From: Ga0077536 sp943370145
GTDB taxonomy: Bacteria > Pseudomonadota > Gammaproteobacteria > Ga0077536
Direction of reading: 5' to 3'
DNA: 64,000 bases
NCBI GenBank assembly: GCA_943370145.1
Contig: CALRPY020000017.1
Location: 1-64,000 of the forward strand
The notes beneath the pieces are model-generated. The model was not told the DNA's origin. It saw only the letters and a list, made by a program, of their open reading frames with translations, and did no database searches. Positions 1 to 8,236 of this stretch are shown in pieces. Positions within the stretch are counted from its first letter, which is position 1, and each line of letters opens with the position of its first letter. A program made the position numbers and the translations under genes.

Positions 1-1
1 G

Positions 2-163
2 GTCGACGACACCGACTTCGAGACCCTCGAGGCCCACGGCATGAGCCGCGAGGACGCGTGGGACATCGCCGCGATCGCCGCCTTCTTCGGGATGTCGAAC
101 CGCATGGCGAACGTCACCAGCATGCGTCCCAACGACGAGTTCTACACGACGGGCCTCGGCTGA
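2..163 (+). CDS. Carboxymuconolactone decarboxylase-family protein, C-terminal end (partial)
   Basis: The window opens inside this gene; only the last 53 codons are present and it ends in TGA. The visible tail has an alanine-rich helix around AWDIAAIAAFFGMSNRMAN and closes with RPNDEFYTTGLG. This matches the C-terminus of AhpD-like peroxidase-related proteins of the carboxymuconolactone decarboxylase family, as I recall them. The catalytic CxxC region would lie upstream and cannot be checked. It converges on the PHP lipoprotein gene, with a repeat element between them. Confidence 0.7.
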   Translation, partial: VDDTDFETLEAHGMSREDAWDIAAIAAFFGMSNRMANVTSMRPNDEFYTTGLG

Positions 164-190
164 GGCGCTTCGATCTGCGGCCTGGATCAG

Positions 191-354
191 CCACCGAGAA
201 CACCGAGAACACAGAGGGGGATTGAGTGGGTTCGTGCCCGCTGCCGGGCACTGCCGCTGCGGCGGCGCCTTTCCGCCGGCCGCAGAAAAGGTGTCAGATT
301 TGAAATCTGACACCTTTTCTCCGATCCAACTCGCTCTCCCTGTGTTCTCGGTGG
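191..354. repeat. Inverted-repeat-bounded intergenic element, copy 1
   Basis: The left end (191-219) reads CCACCGAGAACACCGAGAAC and onward. The right end (335-354) is its inverse, ending TGTGTTCTCGGTGG. The 164 bp element contains a GGTGTCAGATTT palindrome at 284-320. Related elements lie at 20258-20526 and 26756-27050, and a lone end lies at 15804-15822. All sit between convergent genes. No transposase gene is inside. Confidence 0.8.
284..320. repeat. Perfect 37 bp palindrome, GGTGTCAGATTT family
   Basis: Two 18-base arms with core GGTGTCAGATTT are separated by one base, giving a perfect hairpin flanked by A and T runs. It is one of five copies in the window (15697, 15758, 20562, 20684). 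It resembles a REP-type sequence. The T run could also make it a bidirectional terminator for the convergent genes on each side. Confidence 0.85.
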
Positions 355-383
355 CAAAAAACGCCTGCTGCACCGCGCGGCGT

Positions 384-1658
384 TCAGGGCATCAGCACGA
401 CGCGGATGGGGTTGGTGTAGGCGACGAGCCGGCCGCGTTCCGGATCCTCGGCGATGACCCGTGCGCGGAAGTAGGCGCTGCGACCGTCGCCGCCGGGAAC
501 CAGCCGGGGCGGCTGGAAATCGAAGCTGTCCGCGTCCGGCGCCACGCTGCCGCTCGCGACGAGTTCCGGCTGGCCGCGCAGGCCATTGCCGATGATCTCC
601 ACGGTGAGCGGCAGCCCAAGGTGCTGCGGCCCGCGTGCCAGCTTCACGCGCAGCACCGGCTGCGCCGCGGCCGGCAAGCGCACGGTCTCCCCCGGCGTCG
701 CGGGCAGCGGCAGCGCGGGTTCGACGAGAATGAACCAGAGTTCGGACAACACGCCGCCATGCCCGGCCCAGAATGACCCAGCGCGCAGCGCGCGCAGGAT
801 GCCGCGCGCATCGTCCTTGTCCACGGTGACGGTCGTGCGCGCGAAACGGCACGGCGCATAGTCGTTGCGTCGCTCGTGGTAATCGCTGCTGGCGAGCGCG
901 CCCCACACATCATGGCCGGCGTCCAGCAGGCGGTCCCAGCCGCCGCCCGGCTCGGCCACCACCGGGTCCCAGCGATCGACGGGCTTGATGGCCTGGCGAT
1001 ACGCGCCGGGCGTGACGCTGCGCTGATGGCCGGGCCCGCCTTCGAAGCCCGCGAACAGGTCGTTGACCTGCCGCCATTGCGCGAGGTCCCGCTCGTTCTC
1101 GGTGGCGTCCCCGTCCTTGCGGCTCGGGTGGTTGTAGAAGAGGACCACCTCGCCGCGTGCGCTCGAGGCCTGTCCGGCCAGCCACTGCAGCGCCGTCGTG
1201 GCGTCGGCCTGGTCCTCCATGCCGTCGTGGAGTGCCTTGAACGTGGGTAACACGGAGCGTTCGAGCGCCGGTTCGACCAGCACCGTCACGTGCTCACGAC
1301 CGTCATAGGGCGGCACGTTCCACTCGAGACCGGCGAAGACCGTGAGCCCGGGGTGCTGGCGCCGCACCTCGTCCACCGCGTCGAAATAGGCCGGCGTCGC
1401 GGCGGCGACCGCGTGGTCGCTGTGATCGGTAATCGCCAGCGCATCGCAGCCGTGGTCGACGGCCAGCCGGGCGAGTTCGTCCGGCGTCAGCTCGCCGTCG
1501 GAAAACCGGGTGTGGGTGTGCGTGTCGAGCGTGAGGGTCGTGCCGGTCAGCGCCCACGGCACGCTCACGTCGAAACCGGGCTCCGGGGCCCTGTCGCACG
1601 CGGCAAGCAGCGTGAAGCTGCCCAGCAGTACGCAGGACAGGCTGCGGGCGATGTTCAT
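384..1658 (-). CDS. PHP-domain metal-dependent phosphoesterase lipoprotein
   Basis: A 424-residue protein starting with a lipoprotein signal whose lipobox LAAC places the lipidated Cys at residue 21. The PHP fold is shown by THTHT (His47, His49) near the start of the mature chain, ITDHSDH around residues 76-82, and later YNHPSR and SSDYHER. These are metal-ligand segments of PHP phosphoesterases. I chose the ATG that gives the clean signal peptide over an upstream in-frame ATG that would add 57 low-complexity residues inside the preceding gene. It lies 25 bp after the membrane protein gene and is the last gene of the strand run. The substrate is unknown; cleavage of a phosphate ester outside the cytoplasmic membrane is inferred. 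Confidence 0.8.
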   Translation of the reverse strand: MNIARSLSCVLLGSFTLLAACDRAPEPGFDVSVPWALTGTTLTLDTHTHTRFSDGELTPDELARLAVDHGCDALAITDHSDHAVAAATPAYFDAVDEVRRQHPGLTVFAGLEWNVPPYDGREHVTVLVEPALERSVLPTFKALHDGMEDQADATTALQWLAGQASSARGEVVLFYNHPSRKDGDATENERDLAQWRQVNDLFAGFEGGPGHQRSVTPGAYRQAIKPVDRWDPVVAEPGGGWDRLLDAGHDVWGALASSDYHERRNDYAPCRFARTTVTVDKDDARGILRALRAGSFWAGHGGVLSELWFILVEPALPLPATPGETVRLPAAAQPVLRVKLARGPQHLGLPLTVEIIGNGLRGQPELVASGSVAPDADSFDFQPPRLVPGGDGRSAYFRARVIAEDPERGRLVAYTNPIRVVLMP

Positions 1659-1683
1659 GGCTGTGCCACCTCCGCGTGAACGT

Positions 1684-2139
1684 TCAGGGTTCGGGTCGGG
1701 CGGACCCGAGCGAATCGAGCCACACCATGAGGACGTTGTCGAGCGGCAGGGCGGCGCGGACCTCGAGCCGGAAGAAGGTCGTGCCGCGCGGCACGCCGTC
1801 CCGCTCGAGGACGATGCCGGGCATGCCACGATAGAACGAGTATCCGGTGTGCGTCAGCAGATAGCGGTTGCCCGCACGATCGTAGGTGGCGGCTTCGATG
1901 CTGCCCGGCGGCAGCGCCCGCGGCAGTTCCTCGACCACGCGCCGTCGGGCCACGCCGATGCTGTCGAGATCGCGCAGGTAGACGAGCAGCCGCGGATTGC
2001 CGGTCTGCGCGGTCAGCGGCGCCCGCAGTTCCACCGGCCGCCACTCGCTGGAGATATCCACGGGGCCGCCACTCAGGCCCATGCTGTCGACCGCAAGGCC
2101 GCCCATCAGCACGATCAGCGGCAGCAGCAGGTTCAGCAT
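1684..2139 (-). CDS. Small membrane-anchored protein of unknown function
   Basis: A 151-residue protein with one N-terminal hydrophobic segment (LNLLLPLIVLMGGLAV) that could be a membrane anchor or an uncleaved signal. The rest looks like a soluble extracytoplasmic beta-rich domain with no motif I recognise. It lies between the surE-like gene (67 bp upstream) and the PHP lipoprotein (25 bp downstream), all in one direction, so co-expression is likely. Being next to two predicted phosphoesterases hints at an envelope role, which is inference. Confidence 0.6.
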   Translation of the reverse strand: MLNLLLPLIVLMGGLAVDSMGLSGGPVDISSEWRPVELRAPLTAQTGNPRLLVYLRDLDSIGVARRRVVEELPRALPPGSIEAATYDRAGNRYLLTHTGYSFYRGMPGIVLERDGVPRGTTFFRLEVRAALPLDNVLMVWLDSLGSARPEP

Positions 2140-2206
2140 CGGGCAGCGCCCGCGCGCCGCGCTGACCGCCCGACAGGAACGGGTTGTGCGCCACCCCGGG
2201 CGCGGT

Positions 2207-3178
2207 TCATCGCTGCAGCAGTTTCCGCAGTCGCTGGCCCGCGACCCTTGCGGGTTCCTCGTTCGCGGCGAGTTCGTGGTCGAGCACCGTGATGGTCACG
2301 TAGCCCTCGGCGAACAGCGTGGTGTCCGCGTTCGGATCCGGCTCGCGCGCCGTTTCGCTGGTGAAGGCGAGCCGCACTTCGTTGGGCTTGCCGGTCGGCT
2401 CGTAGTCATAGCTGAACGCGCTGTAGCGCCCGTTCTCGGCGAAGCGCACGCCCTTCGGGGCGCCCGCCGGACGCACCGGGTAATTGACGTTGAGGACCGC
2501 GTCCCGCGGCAGCAGCGGGCCGTCGCCGGCCGCGGCGGCCAGCGTGGCAACGAGTTCGGCGGTGAATTCGGCCGCGGCGGGAAATGCAGCGACCGTGCTC
2601 GGGAAAGGTGTCGGCTGCGCGGCCTTCTCCGCGAAGTCCATGCCGACCGAGACCGCGACCGCGGGCACACCGAGGTACTCGGCAATCAGGCCCGCGCCAA
2701 CGGTGCCCGACACGTTGGCCGTCGCGCCGACGTTGTGGCCGAAATTCGCGCCCGACACCACGAGGTCCGGCAGGCGGTCGCCGATGATTACCTGCAGGCC
2801 CACGGCGACGGCGTCCGCCGGACTGCCGTCAACCGCCCACACGCCCGGCGCTTCCTCGCGGTAGCTGACCGGCCCGGTCGAGATCCGGGCGCTGGCACCG
2901 CTCTGGTTGTCGCGCGGCGCGATCAGGGTCACGCGGTGGCCCGCAGCCTGCAAAGCGGCCTGCAGTGCACGGATGCCCGGGGCCTGGAAGCCGTCGTCGT
3001 TGGTCAGCAGGATGTCCAGGACGCGCGCGCCGTCGTCCGCCGCGACCGGCGCCTGCGATGCGCACAGCACCGTAAGCGCGAGCGCGATCGCGGCGCAGGC
3101 CCGGCGCCAGCCGAAGGTGTCACGGGAAAATACACCGGGCCGCGCAGCGCGGCAGCGTTCAGGTTTCGTCCTGGCCAT
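2207..3178 (-). CDS. surE: Exported SurE-type 5'/3'-nucleotidase
   Basis: A 323-residue SurE-family phosphatase that removes phosphate from nucleoside monophosphates. Family ligands are visible: LLTNDDG with Asp61 and Asp62, PRDNQSG with Ser93, and SGANFGHN with Asn145. Usual SurE is about 250 residues and cytoplasmic. This one has roughly 47 extra N-terminal residues containing arginines, a hydrophobic stretch (ACAAIALALTVLCA) and a plausible signal-peptidase site after PVAA. Export to the periplasm is therefore predicted. The start codon lies inside the 3' end of the XRE-cupin gene (20 bp overlap), so translation is probably coupled to it. It is not the usual surE-pcm-nlpD-rpoS setting. Confidence 0.82.
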   Translation of the reverse strand: MARTKPERCRAARPGVFSRDTFGWRRACAAIALALTVLCASQAPVAADDGARVLDILLTNDDGFQAPGIRALQAALQAAGHRVTLIAPRDNQSGASARISTGPVSYREEAPGVWAVDGSPADAVAVGLQVIIGDRLPDLVVSGANFGHNVGATANVSGTVGAGLIAEYLGVPAVAVSVGMDFAEKAAQPTPFPSTVAAFPAAAEFTAELVATLAAAAGDGPLLPRDAVLNVNYPVRPAGAPKGVRFAENGRYSAFSYDYEPTGKPNEVRLAFTSETAREPDPNADTTLFAEGYVTITVLDHELAANEEPARVAGQRLRKLLQR

Positions 3179-3815
3179 AGTGGATGATCGACAGTAGTTG
3201 GATGGGGACCTTCACGAGCCGCTCGGGCCCGTGCGGAATATCGCCCTGGAAGGTCAGGGCATCGCCGGGACGCAGGGTGTAGACCTCATTGCCGTGGCGG
3301 TAGTCGAGTTGACCCTTGAGCACGTAGAGGAACTCCATGCCCGGGTGCTGGAAACGCGGGAACACCTCGCTCTGGTCGTCGAGCGTGATGAGGAAGGGTT
3401 CGAACAGCTTCTTGGGGCCCTGGTCGTAGGACAACAGCTCGTAGCTGTGGCCCCGCCGGGTGCCGCGCCGGACGACGACCATGCCCTGACCAGCCGGGAC
3501 GTGGCGCGCCACGCCGTCCGGCATGTCGTGGTCCTTGAACAGGTTCGACAGCGAAAGGTTCACGGCCTGGCACACGCGCGCCAGGGTATCGAGGCTGGGC
3601 GTCGCCTGGCCGTTCTCGATGCGGCTCAGCATGCCCCGGCTGATGCCGGCGAGGTCGGCGACGTCCTGGATGGTCAGGCGCTGCACCTGGCGTTGCTTCT
3701 TGAGCGCGGCGCCGACGAAGCTGCCGAGGTGCAGGGGGACGCCCGGGCGCTTGTCCGGTTTGTCGGACGTACGGCGCCGGGTCACGGGTCGGGTATTGGC
3801 GGCCATGCCGCCCAT
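3159..3815 (-). CDS. XRE-family regulator with C-terminal cupin domain
   Basis: A 218-residue PuuR-like transcription factor. An XRE helix-turn-helix spans about residues 48-95 (LTIQDVADLAGISRGMLSR). A cupin ligand-sensing domain follows at about 135-215 (HPGMEFLYVLKGQLDY, GDALTFQGDIPHGPE). Such proteins often control amine, amino acid or polyamine catabolism and sense a small ligand in the cupin barrel. It lies 56 bp after mgsC as the last gene before surE, so it is probably co-transcribed and may regulate the whole methylamine operon. The tandem TTGCAT-N3-ATGCAA sites before mgdA are the obvious candidate targets. A start three codons downstream is equally possible; neither has a clear ribosome-binding site. 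Confidence 0.85.
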   Translation of the reverse strand: MGGMAANTRPVTRRRTSDKPDKRPGVPLHLGSFVGAALKKQRQVQRLTIQDVADLAGISRGMLSRIENGQATPSLDTLARVCQAVNLSLSNLFKDHDMPDGVARHVPAGQGMVVVRRGTRRGHSYELLSYDQGPKKLFEPFLITLDDQSEVFPRFQHPGMEFLYVLKGQLDYRHGNEVYTLRPGDALTFQGDIPHGPERLVKVPIQLLSIIHYGQDET

Positions 3816-3871
3816 GCTAAAGGATCAGGCGCGTCCGTGGCTCCCCCGGTGCGCGCCGTCACCGTGTCGGC

Positions 3872-5185
3872 TCAGCGGCCGGGAATCCAGTTGGTGCCGG
3901 CCAGGGGCACACCGGCCATCGCCGCCGCCTCCATCGTCAACGCCGCGAGGTCTTCGGGCTCGAGGTTGTGGACGTGCGATTTGCCACAGGCACGGGCGAT
4001 GATCTGGGTCTCCATCGCCAGCGTGCGCAGGTAGTTCGCGAGGCGACGACCGCCCAGCACCGGGTCGAGCCGCGCGGCCAGTTCGTCGTTCTGCGTCGTG
4101 ATGCCCGCCGGATCGTTGCCGGCCTGCCAGTCGTCGTAGTAGCCGGCGGCGCTCCCGATCTTGCGGTACTGCTCGTCGTGCGTCGGGCTGTTGTCGCCCA
4201 GCGCGATCAGGGCGGCGACGCCGATCGACACCGCGTCCGCGCCCATCGCCAGCGCCTTCGCGACGTCGGCGCCGGTGCGGATGCCGCCCGAGACGATCAG
4301 CTGCACCTTGCGATGCATGTCGAGTTCCGTGAGCGCCTCGACGGCCTGGCGCACGGCGGCCAGCGTCGGGATGCCGACATGCTCGATGAAGACCGTCTGC
4401 GTCGCGGCCGTGCCACCCTGCATGCCGTCGACGACGATGACGTCGGCGCCCGATTTGACCGCGAGCATCGTGTCGTAATAGGTCCGGCTCGCCCCGACCT
4501 TGATGTAGATGGGCTTTTCCCAGTCCGTGATCTCGCGCAGCTCGCGAATCTTGATCTCGAGGTCGTCCGGGCCGGTCCAGTCCGGGTGCCGGCACGCGCT
4601 GCGCTGGTCGATGTTGGGCGGCAGGTCGCGCATCGCAGCGACGCGGGGACTGATCTTCTGTCCCAGCAGCATGCCACCGCCACCGGGCTTCGCGCCCTGT
4701 CCCAGCACGACTTCAATCGCGTCGGCCTTGCGCAGGTCATCCGGGTTCATGCCGTAACGCGATGGCAGCAGCTGGTAGACCAGGGTCTTGGACGACTCGC
4801 GCTCCTCCGGCGTCATGCCGCCGTCGCCGGTCGTGGTGCTCGTGCCGACCGCCGATGCGCCGCGCCCCAGCGCTTCTTTCGCCTGCGCCGACAGCGAACC
4901 GAAGCTCATGCCCGCGACGGTGATTGGAATCTTCAGTTCGATCGGCTTCTTCGCGTAGCGCGTGCCGAGCGTGACGTTCGTGTCGCAGCGCTCGCGGTAA
5001 CCCTCGAGCGGATAGCGCGACATCGATGCGCCGAGGAACACGAGGTCGTCGAAATGCGGCAGGCGGCGCTTCGCGCCCCAGCCACGGATGTCGTAGATGC
5101 CTTCGGTCGCCGCGCGCTGGATCTCGTGGATGACGTCGCGATCGAACAGGTGGGATTCGATCAGTCCCGGTTGCTTGCCGTACAT
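3872..5185 (-). CDS. mgsC: N-methylglutamate synthase subunit C (FMN-dependent glutamate synthase-like)
   Basis: A 437-residue protein equivalent to the FMN/FeS synthase domain of glutamate synthase. Visible motifs are GMSFGSLS (92-99), TGDGGM (119-124), GQGAKPGGGG (162-171) and the phosphate-binding VDGMQGGTAA. With MgsA and MgsB it forms the three-subunit synthase that transfers the methylamino group of gamma-glutamylmethylamide or methylamine to make N-methylglutamate. It starts 13 bp after mgsB behind an AGAGG site. Rhizobial homologues are named GlxD. The complete neighbouring mgd and gmaS genes favour the N-methylglutamate role. Confidence 0.88.
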   Translation of the reverse strand: MYGKQPGLIESHLFDRDVIHEIQRAATEGIYDIRGWGAKRRLPHFDDLVFLGASMSRYPLEGYRERCDTNVTLGTRYAKKPIELKIPITVAGMSFGSLSAQAKEALGRGASAVGTSTTTGDGGMTPEERESSKTLVYQLLPSRYGMNPDDLRKADAIEVVLGQGAKPGGGGMLLGQKISPRVAAMRDLPPNIDQRSACRHPDWTGPDDLEIKIRELREITDWEKPIYIKVGASRTYYDTMLAVKSGADVIVVDGMQGGTAATQTVFIEHVGIPTLAAVRQAVEALTELDMHRKVQLIVSGGIRTGADVAKALAMGADAVSIGVAALIALGDNSPTHDEQYRKIGSAAGYYDDWQAGNDPAGITTQNDELAARLDPVLGGRRLANYLRTLAMETQIIARACGKSHVHNLEPEDLAALTMEAAAMAGVPLAGTNWIPGR

Positions 5186-5198
5186 GGGATGAACCTCT

Positions 5199-5888
5199 TC
5201 AGTACGCGTCGGCGTGGTCGATGTTGAAGTGATAGAGCTTGCGCGCCGACCCGAAGCGGCGGAATTCGCCCGCGTCGAGGTCCACCGCCGCGTCGCGCAG
5301 CAGCGCCGCGAGCGCCGCGCGATCTTCCGCCGTCATCTCCTTCTCCTCGCAGTCGGCGCCCAGGTCGGCGACCTTGCCGCGCACGTAGAGCTCGGCCTCG
5401 TAGATCGAGTCGCCGAGCGCCGCGCCGGCGTCGCCGCAGACGACCAGCCGGCCCTTCTGCGCCATGAACGCGGACATGTGCCCCACCGAACCGTGGACGA
5501 CGATGTCGACACCCTTCATCGAGATGCCGCAGCGGGCGGACGCGTCACCCTCGATGACGACGAGGCCTCCACGGCCGGTGGCCGCCGCGGACTGGCTGGC
5601 ATTGCCTTTGACGCGCACGACGCCGGACATGATGTTCTCGGCGAGGCCCGTCGCCGCATTGCCGTGCACGGTCACCCGGGCGTGCTTGTTCATGCCGGCG
5701 CAGTAGTAGCCGACATGGCCGTGAATCTCGACCTCGAGCGGCGCGTCGATGCCGACGGCCAGTGCGTGATCGCCCTGCGCGTTGACGACCTTCACGCGCT
5801 GGGGAGCGCCGCCTGCCATGTCGTGCAGCGCCTGGTTGAGTTCGCGCACCGTGTGCGCGCGGAGATCGAACATCCGTTCGGGAGTCAT
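5199..5888 (-). CDS. mgsB: N-methylglutamate synthase subunit B (GXGXG domain)
   Basis: A 229-residue protein made of the right-handed beta-helix GXGXG domain found at the C-terminus of glutamate synthase. Repeating glycine-spaced strands are visible (HGNAATGLAEN, VKGNASQ, IEGDASARCG, VHGSVGHMS, VCGDAGAALGDS). It structurally links the amidotransferase and FMN subunits. I placed the start at the internal ATG preceded by AAGGGGTG rather than the ATG 33 bp upstream, which has no ribosome-binding site. The GlxC name is used in rhizobia. It lies between mgsA and mgsC with very short gaps. Confidence 0.85.
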   Translation of the reverse strand: MTPERMFDLRAHTVRELNQALHDMAGGAPQRVKVVNAQGDHALAVGIDAPLEVEIHGHVGYYCAGMNKHARVTVHGNAATGLAENIMSGVVRVKGNASQSAAATGRGGLVVIEGDASARCGISMKGVDIVVHGSVGHMSAFMAQKGRLVVCGDAGAALGDSIYEAELYVRGKVADLGADCEEKEMTAEDRAALAALLRDAAVDLDAGEFRRFGSARKLYHFNIDHADAY

Positions 5889-5925
5889 GACTTCACCCCT
5901 TGCTGTTGCCCTTTGGTTCATGCGC

Positions 5926-6873
5926 TCAGCCGGCCTTCGCCAGCGGCCCGCTGCCGAGCATGGCGCCGGCCGCGCCCGCGCCTTCCCACACGTAGACGGT
6001 CGCCGGCTCCGGCTCCCACAGGCGCGCGCTCGCGACTCCCGGCAGGCTGGCGATCGCGCGATACTCCGACGCCATCGCGACCCAGTCGTCGGTTTCCGCC
6101 ATCACCGCGGGCTTGCACGCGACGGGGTCGCGCAGCACCGCAAAGCCGTCACTGGTGCCGATGGTGAAGGTGTAGAAACCGTCGAGGTCGTTGAGCGCGT
6201 TGCGCAGCGCCTGTTCGAGGCTCGCGCCCTGCCGCATCTGCACGTCGAAATACTGCGCGGCTACCTCGGTGTCGTTCTCCGAACTGAACACCGCGCCCGC
6301 TTTCTGCAGCTTGCGGCGCAGGCGGTTGTGGTTGGACAGCGACCCGTTGTGCACGAGACACAGATCGCTGCCGGTGGAAAACGGGTGCGAGCCGGCGGTG
6401 GTGACCGCGCTTTCCGTCGCCATCCGCGTGTGGCCGATCGCGTGGCTGCCGCGCATCGACTTCAGGTCGAAGGCCTCGGCGACTTCGATGGGCAGCCCGA
6501 CCTCCTTGTAGATCTCGATATGCTGCCCGGCGCTGACAATCGCGACCTGCGGCAGGTGCTCGCCGAGGTAGCGCCGCACCGCCGCTTCGGGCGCGGCGAG
6601 CGTCAGCAGGCAGTGCGTGTGCACCCGGCGATGATCGATGTCGGCCTTGAAGGCGTCGGTGAGCAGCGCCGCGACATGCGACCAGTCGAAGTCCAGCGCC
6701 GGATGCTGCAGCACGAGCTTCACGCTGCCCGCCGGCACCGGGTCGCGATAGATCGCGAAACCCGTGCTGTCGGGCCCGCGCTGGGTCATCTCCAGCAGCA
6801 TCGGCTGGAACAGCTCGCCGAGCCGGGGTTCGAGCGCGCGATTCTTGAGGAACAGGCCAACGATTCCGCACAT
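5926..6873 (-). CDS. mgsA: N-methylglutamate synthase subunit A (class II glutamine amidotransferase)
   Basis: A 315-residue Ntn-type amidotransferase that begins MCGIVGLF, so Cys2 becomes the N-terminal nucleophile once the initiator Met is removed. Conserved class II segments follow (GSHAIGHTRMATES, HPFSTGSDLCLVHNGSLSNH, ENDTEVAAQYF). The start codon has a strong AAGGAG site, lies 11 bp after the gmaS stop and places Cys at position 2; an upstream in-frame ATG inside gmaS is rejected. Within the synthase it would release the amino or methylamino group from the gamma-glutamyl substrate. Rhizobial equivalents are called GlxB. Confidence 0.87.
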   Translation of the reverse strand: MCGIVGLFLKNRALEPRLGELFQPMLLEMTQRGPDSTGFAIYRDPVPAGSVKLVLQHPALDFDWSHVAALLTDAFKADIDHRRVHTHCLLTLAAPEAAVRRYLGEHLPQVAIVSAGQHIEIYKEVGLPIEVAEAFDLKSMRGSHAIGHTRMATESAVTTAGSHPFSTGSDLCLVHNGSLSNHNRLRRKLQKAGAVFSSENDTEVAAQYFDVQMRQGASLEQALRNALNDLDGFYTFTIGTSDGFAVLRDPVACKPAVMAETDDWVAMASEYRAIASLPGVASARLWEPEPATVYVWEGAGAAGAMLGSGPLAKAG

Positions 6874-6884
6874 GGCAGTTCTCC

Positions 6885-8219
6885 TTAATAGAATTCGAGG
6901 TAGCGGTTCACTTCCCAGTCCGAGACGTGACGGGAGTACTCGATCCACTCCATCCGCTTCAGACGCAGGAATTCCGCAATCAGGGGGCCGCCGAGCTTCT
7001 CGGCGAACAGGGTGTCGGCCGCGAGGGCGTCCAGCGCCGCGCCCAGGTTCTGCGGCAGCACCGCGATGCCGCGCTCGGCGAGTTCGGCCGCCGACAGCTC
7101 ATAGAGATTCAGGTTCACCGGCTCGCCCGGGTCGAGCTTGCGGGCGACGCCGTCGAGGCCAGCCGCGATGACGGCCGCCTCCGCGAGGTACGGGTTGCAG
7201 CTAGGGTCGGCCAGGCGGCACTCGAGGCGCCCGTAGGGAATGCGCACCATGGAGGTCCGGTTGTTGTCGCCGTAGGTGACATAGGCGGGCGCCCAGGTCG
7301 CGCCGGACAGTGATTCGCCCACGACGAGGCGCTTGTAGGAGTTGACGCTGGGCGCGAGCAACGCGGTCAGCGCCGGTGCATGCGCGAGCACGCCACCGAG
7401 GAAGTGGTAGGCGAGCTTCGACAGCCCGAGCCCGCGCTTGTCCTTCGGATCGTGGAAGAGGTTGTTGCCCGCGTCGTCCGCGATCGACAGGTGCATGTGC
7501 ATCCCGCTGCCCGTGCGGTTGCGGAAGGGCTTCGGCATGAAGGTGCACACGAGCCCCAGGTCCTTCGCGATCTCGCCCGCCGCCATGCGGAAGAACACGA
7601 AGCGGTCGGCGGTCATCAGCGCATCATTGTAGGTGTAGTTGATCTCGAACTGGCCGTTCGCGTCCTCGTGATCTATCTGGTAGACGTCGAAGCCGACGGC
7701 CTGCAGCGAAGACACCAGCTTCTCCAGCATCTCGCGGTTGCGCGACAGCCCCTTGTAGTCGTAGCAGGGCTTGTCCAGCGTGTCGCCGGGGTCGGCTGGC
7801 GCCAGCGAACCGTCGGCCTGGCGCTTCAGCAGCATGAACTCGGGCTCGATGCCGACGTTCAGCGTCCAGCCCTTCGCGCGCAGCGCGTCGACCTGCTGGC
7901 GCAGGACGTAGCGGGTGTCGAAGGGATAGGGCTCGCCCTTCACGCGGCCGTCGCACACGATGCGGGCATAGCCGGGCTGCCAGGGGACCAGCGACAGCGT
8001 GTCGAGATCGCCGACCGCCATGTAGTCGGCGGAGTGCGGATCCATGCCCATGCCCCACACGGCGAAACCGGCGAAGCCGGCGCCAGCGGTCACGATGTCC
8101 TCGAAATGTGACACCGGCACGGACTTGGTCTTGGCCACGCCGTGGATGTCGACGAATTGCGCGAGCACGTAGCTGACGCCGTTGTCCTTGAGGAATTTCT
8201 GCGCCTGTTTCAGGTTCAT
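6885..8219 (-). CDS. gmaS: Gamma-glutamylmethylamide synthetase (type III glutamine synthetase-like)
   Basis: A 444-residue ATP-dependent ligase of the glutamine synthetase superfamily, the usual length for GmaS. It joins methylamine to glutamate. Visible motifs are metal ligands in GIEPEF (Glu125, Glu127), HEDANGQFE (184-192), GSGMHMHLS (238-246), NSYKR (293-297) and NNRTSMVRIP (319-328). The start chosen is the ATG behind GGGGGCGAAGCG. A second ATG seven codons upstream overlaps the mgdD stop as ATGA and is possible. Lying between the mgd and mgs gene sets strongly favours GmaS over an ordinary glutamine synthetase; GlnT is the alternative name. Confidence 0.88.
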   Translation of the reverse strand: MNLKQAQKFLKDNGVSYVLAQFVDIHGVAKTKSVPVSHFEDIVTAGAGFAGFAVWGMGMDPHSADYMAVGDLDTLSLVPWQPGYARIVCDGRVKGEPYPFDTRYVLRQQVDALRAKGWTLNVGIEPEFMLLKRQADGSLAPADPGDTLDKPCYDYKGLSRNREMLEKLVSSLQAVGFDVYQIDHEDANGQFEINYTYNDALMTADRFVFFRMAAGEIAKDLGLVCTFMPKPFRNRTGSGMHMHLSIADDAGNNLFHDPKDKRGLGLSKLAYHFLGGVLAHAPALTALLAPSVNSYKRLVVGESLSGATWAPAYVTYGDNNRTSMVRIPYGRLECRLADPSCNPYLAEAAVIAAGLDGVARKLDPGEPVNLNLYELSAAELAERGIAVLPQNLGAALDALAADTLFAEKLGGPLIAEFLRLKRMEWIEYSRHVSDWEVNRYLEFY

Positions 8220-8236
8220 CGCTTCGCCCCCGGAAG

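Noticed and set aside
191..354. CRISPR array or tandem repeat
   Set aside because: The repeats are inverted, few, and not separated by regular unique spacers; no cas genes are in the window.
187..906. Long open frames opposite the PHP lipoprotein and most other genes
   Set aside because: GC-rich DNA leaves long antisense and out-of-frame reading frames. These are rich in Arg, Ala, Gly and Pro, show no family motifs and overlap genes with clear domains.
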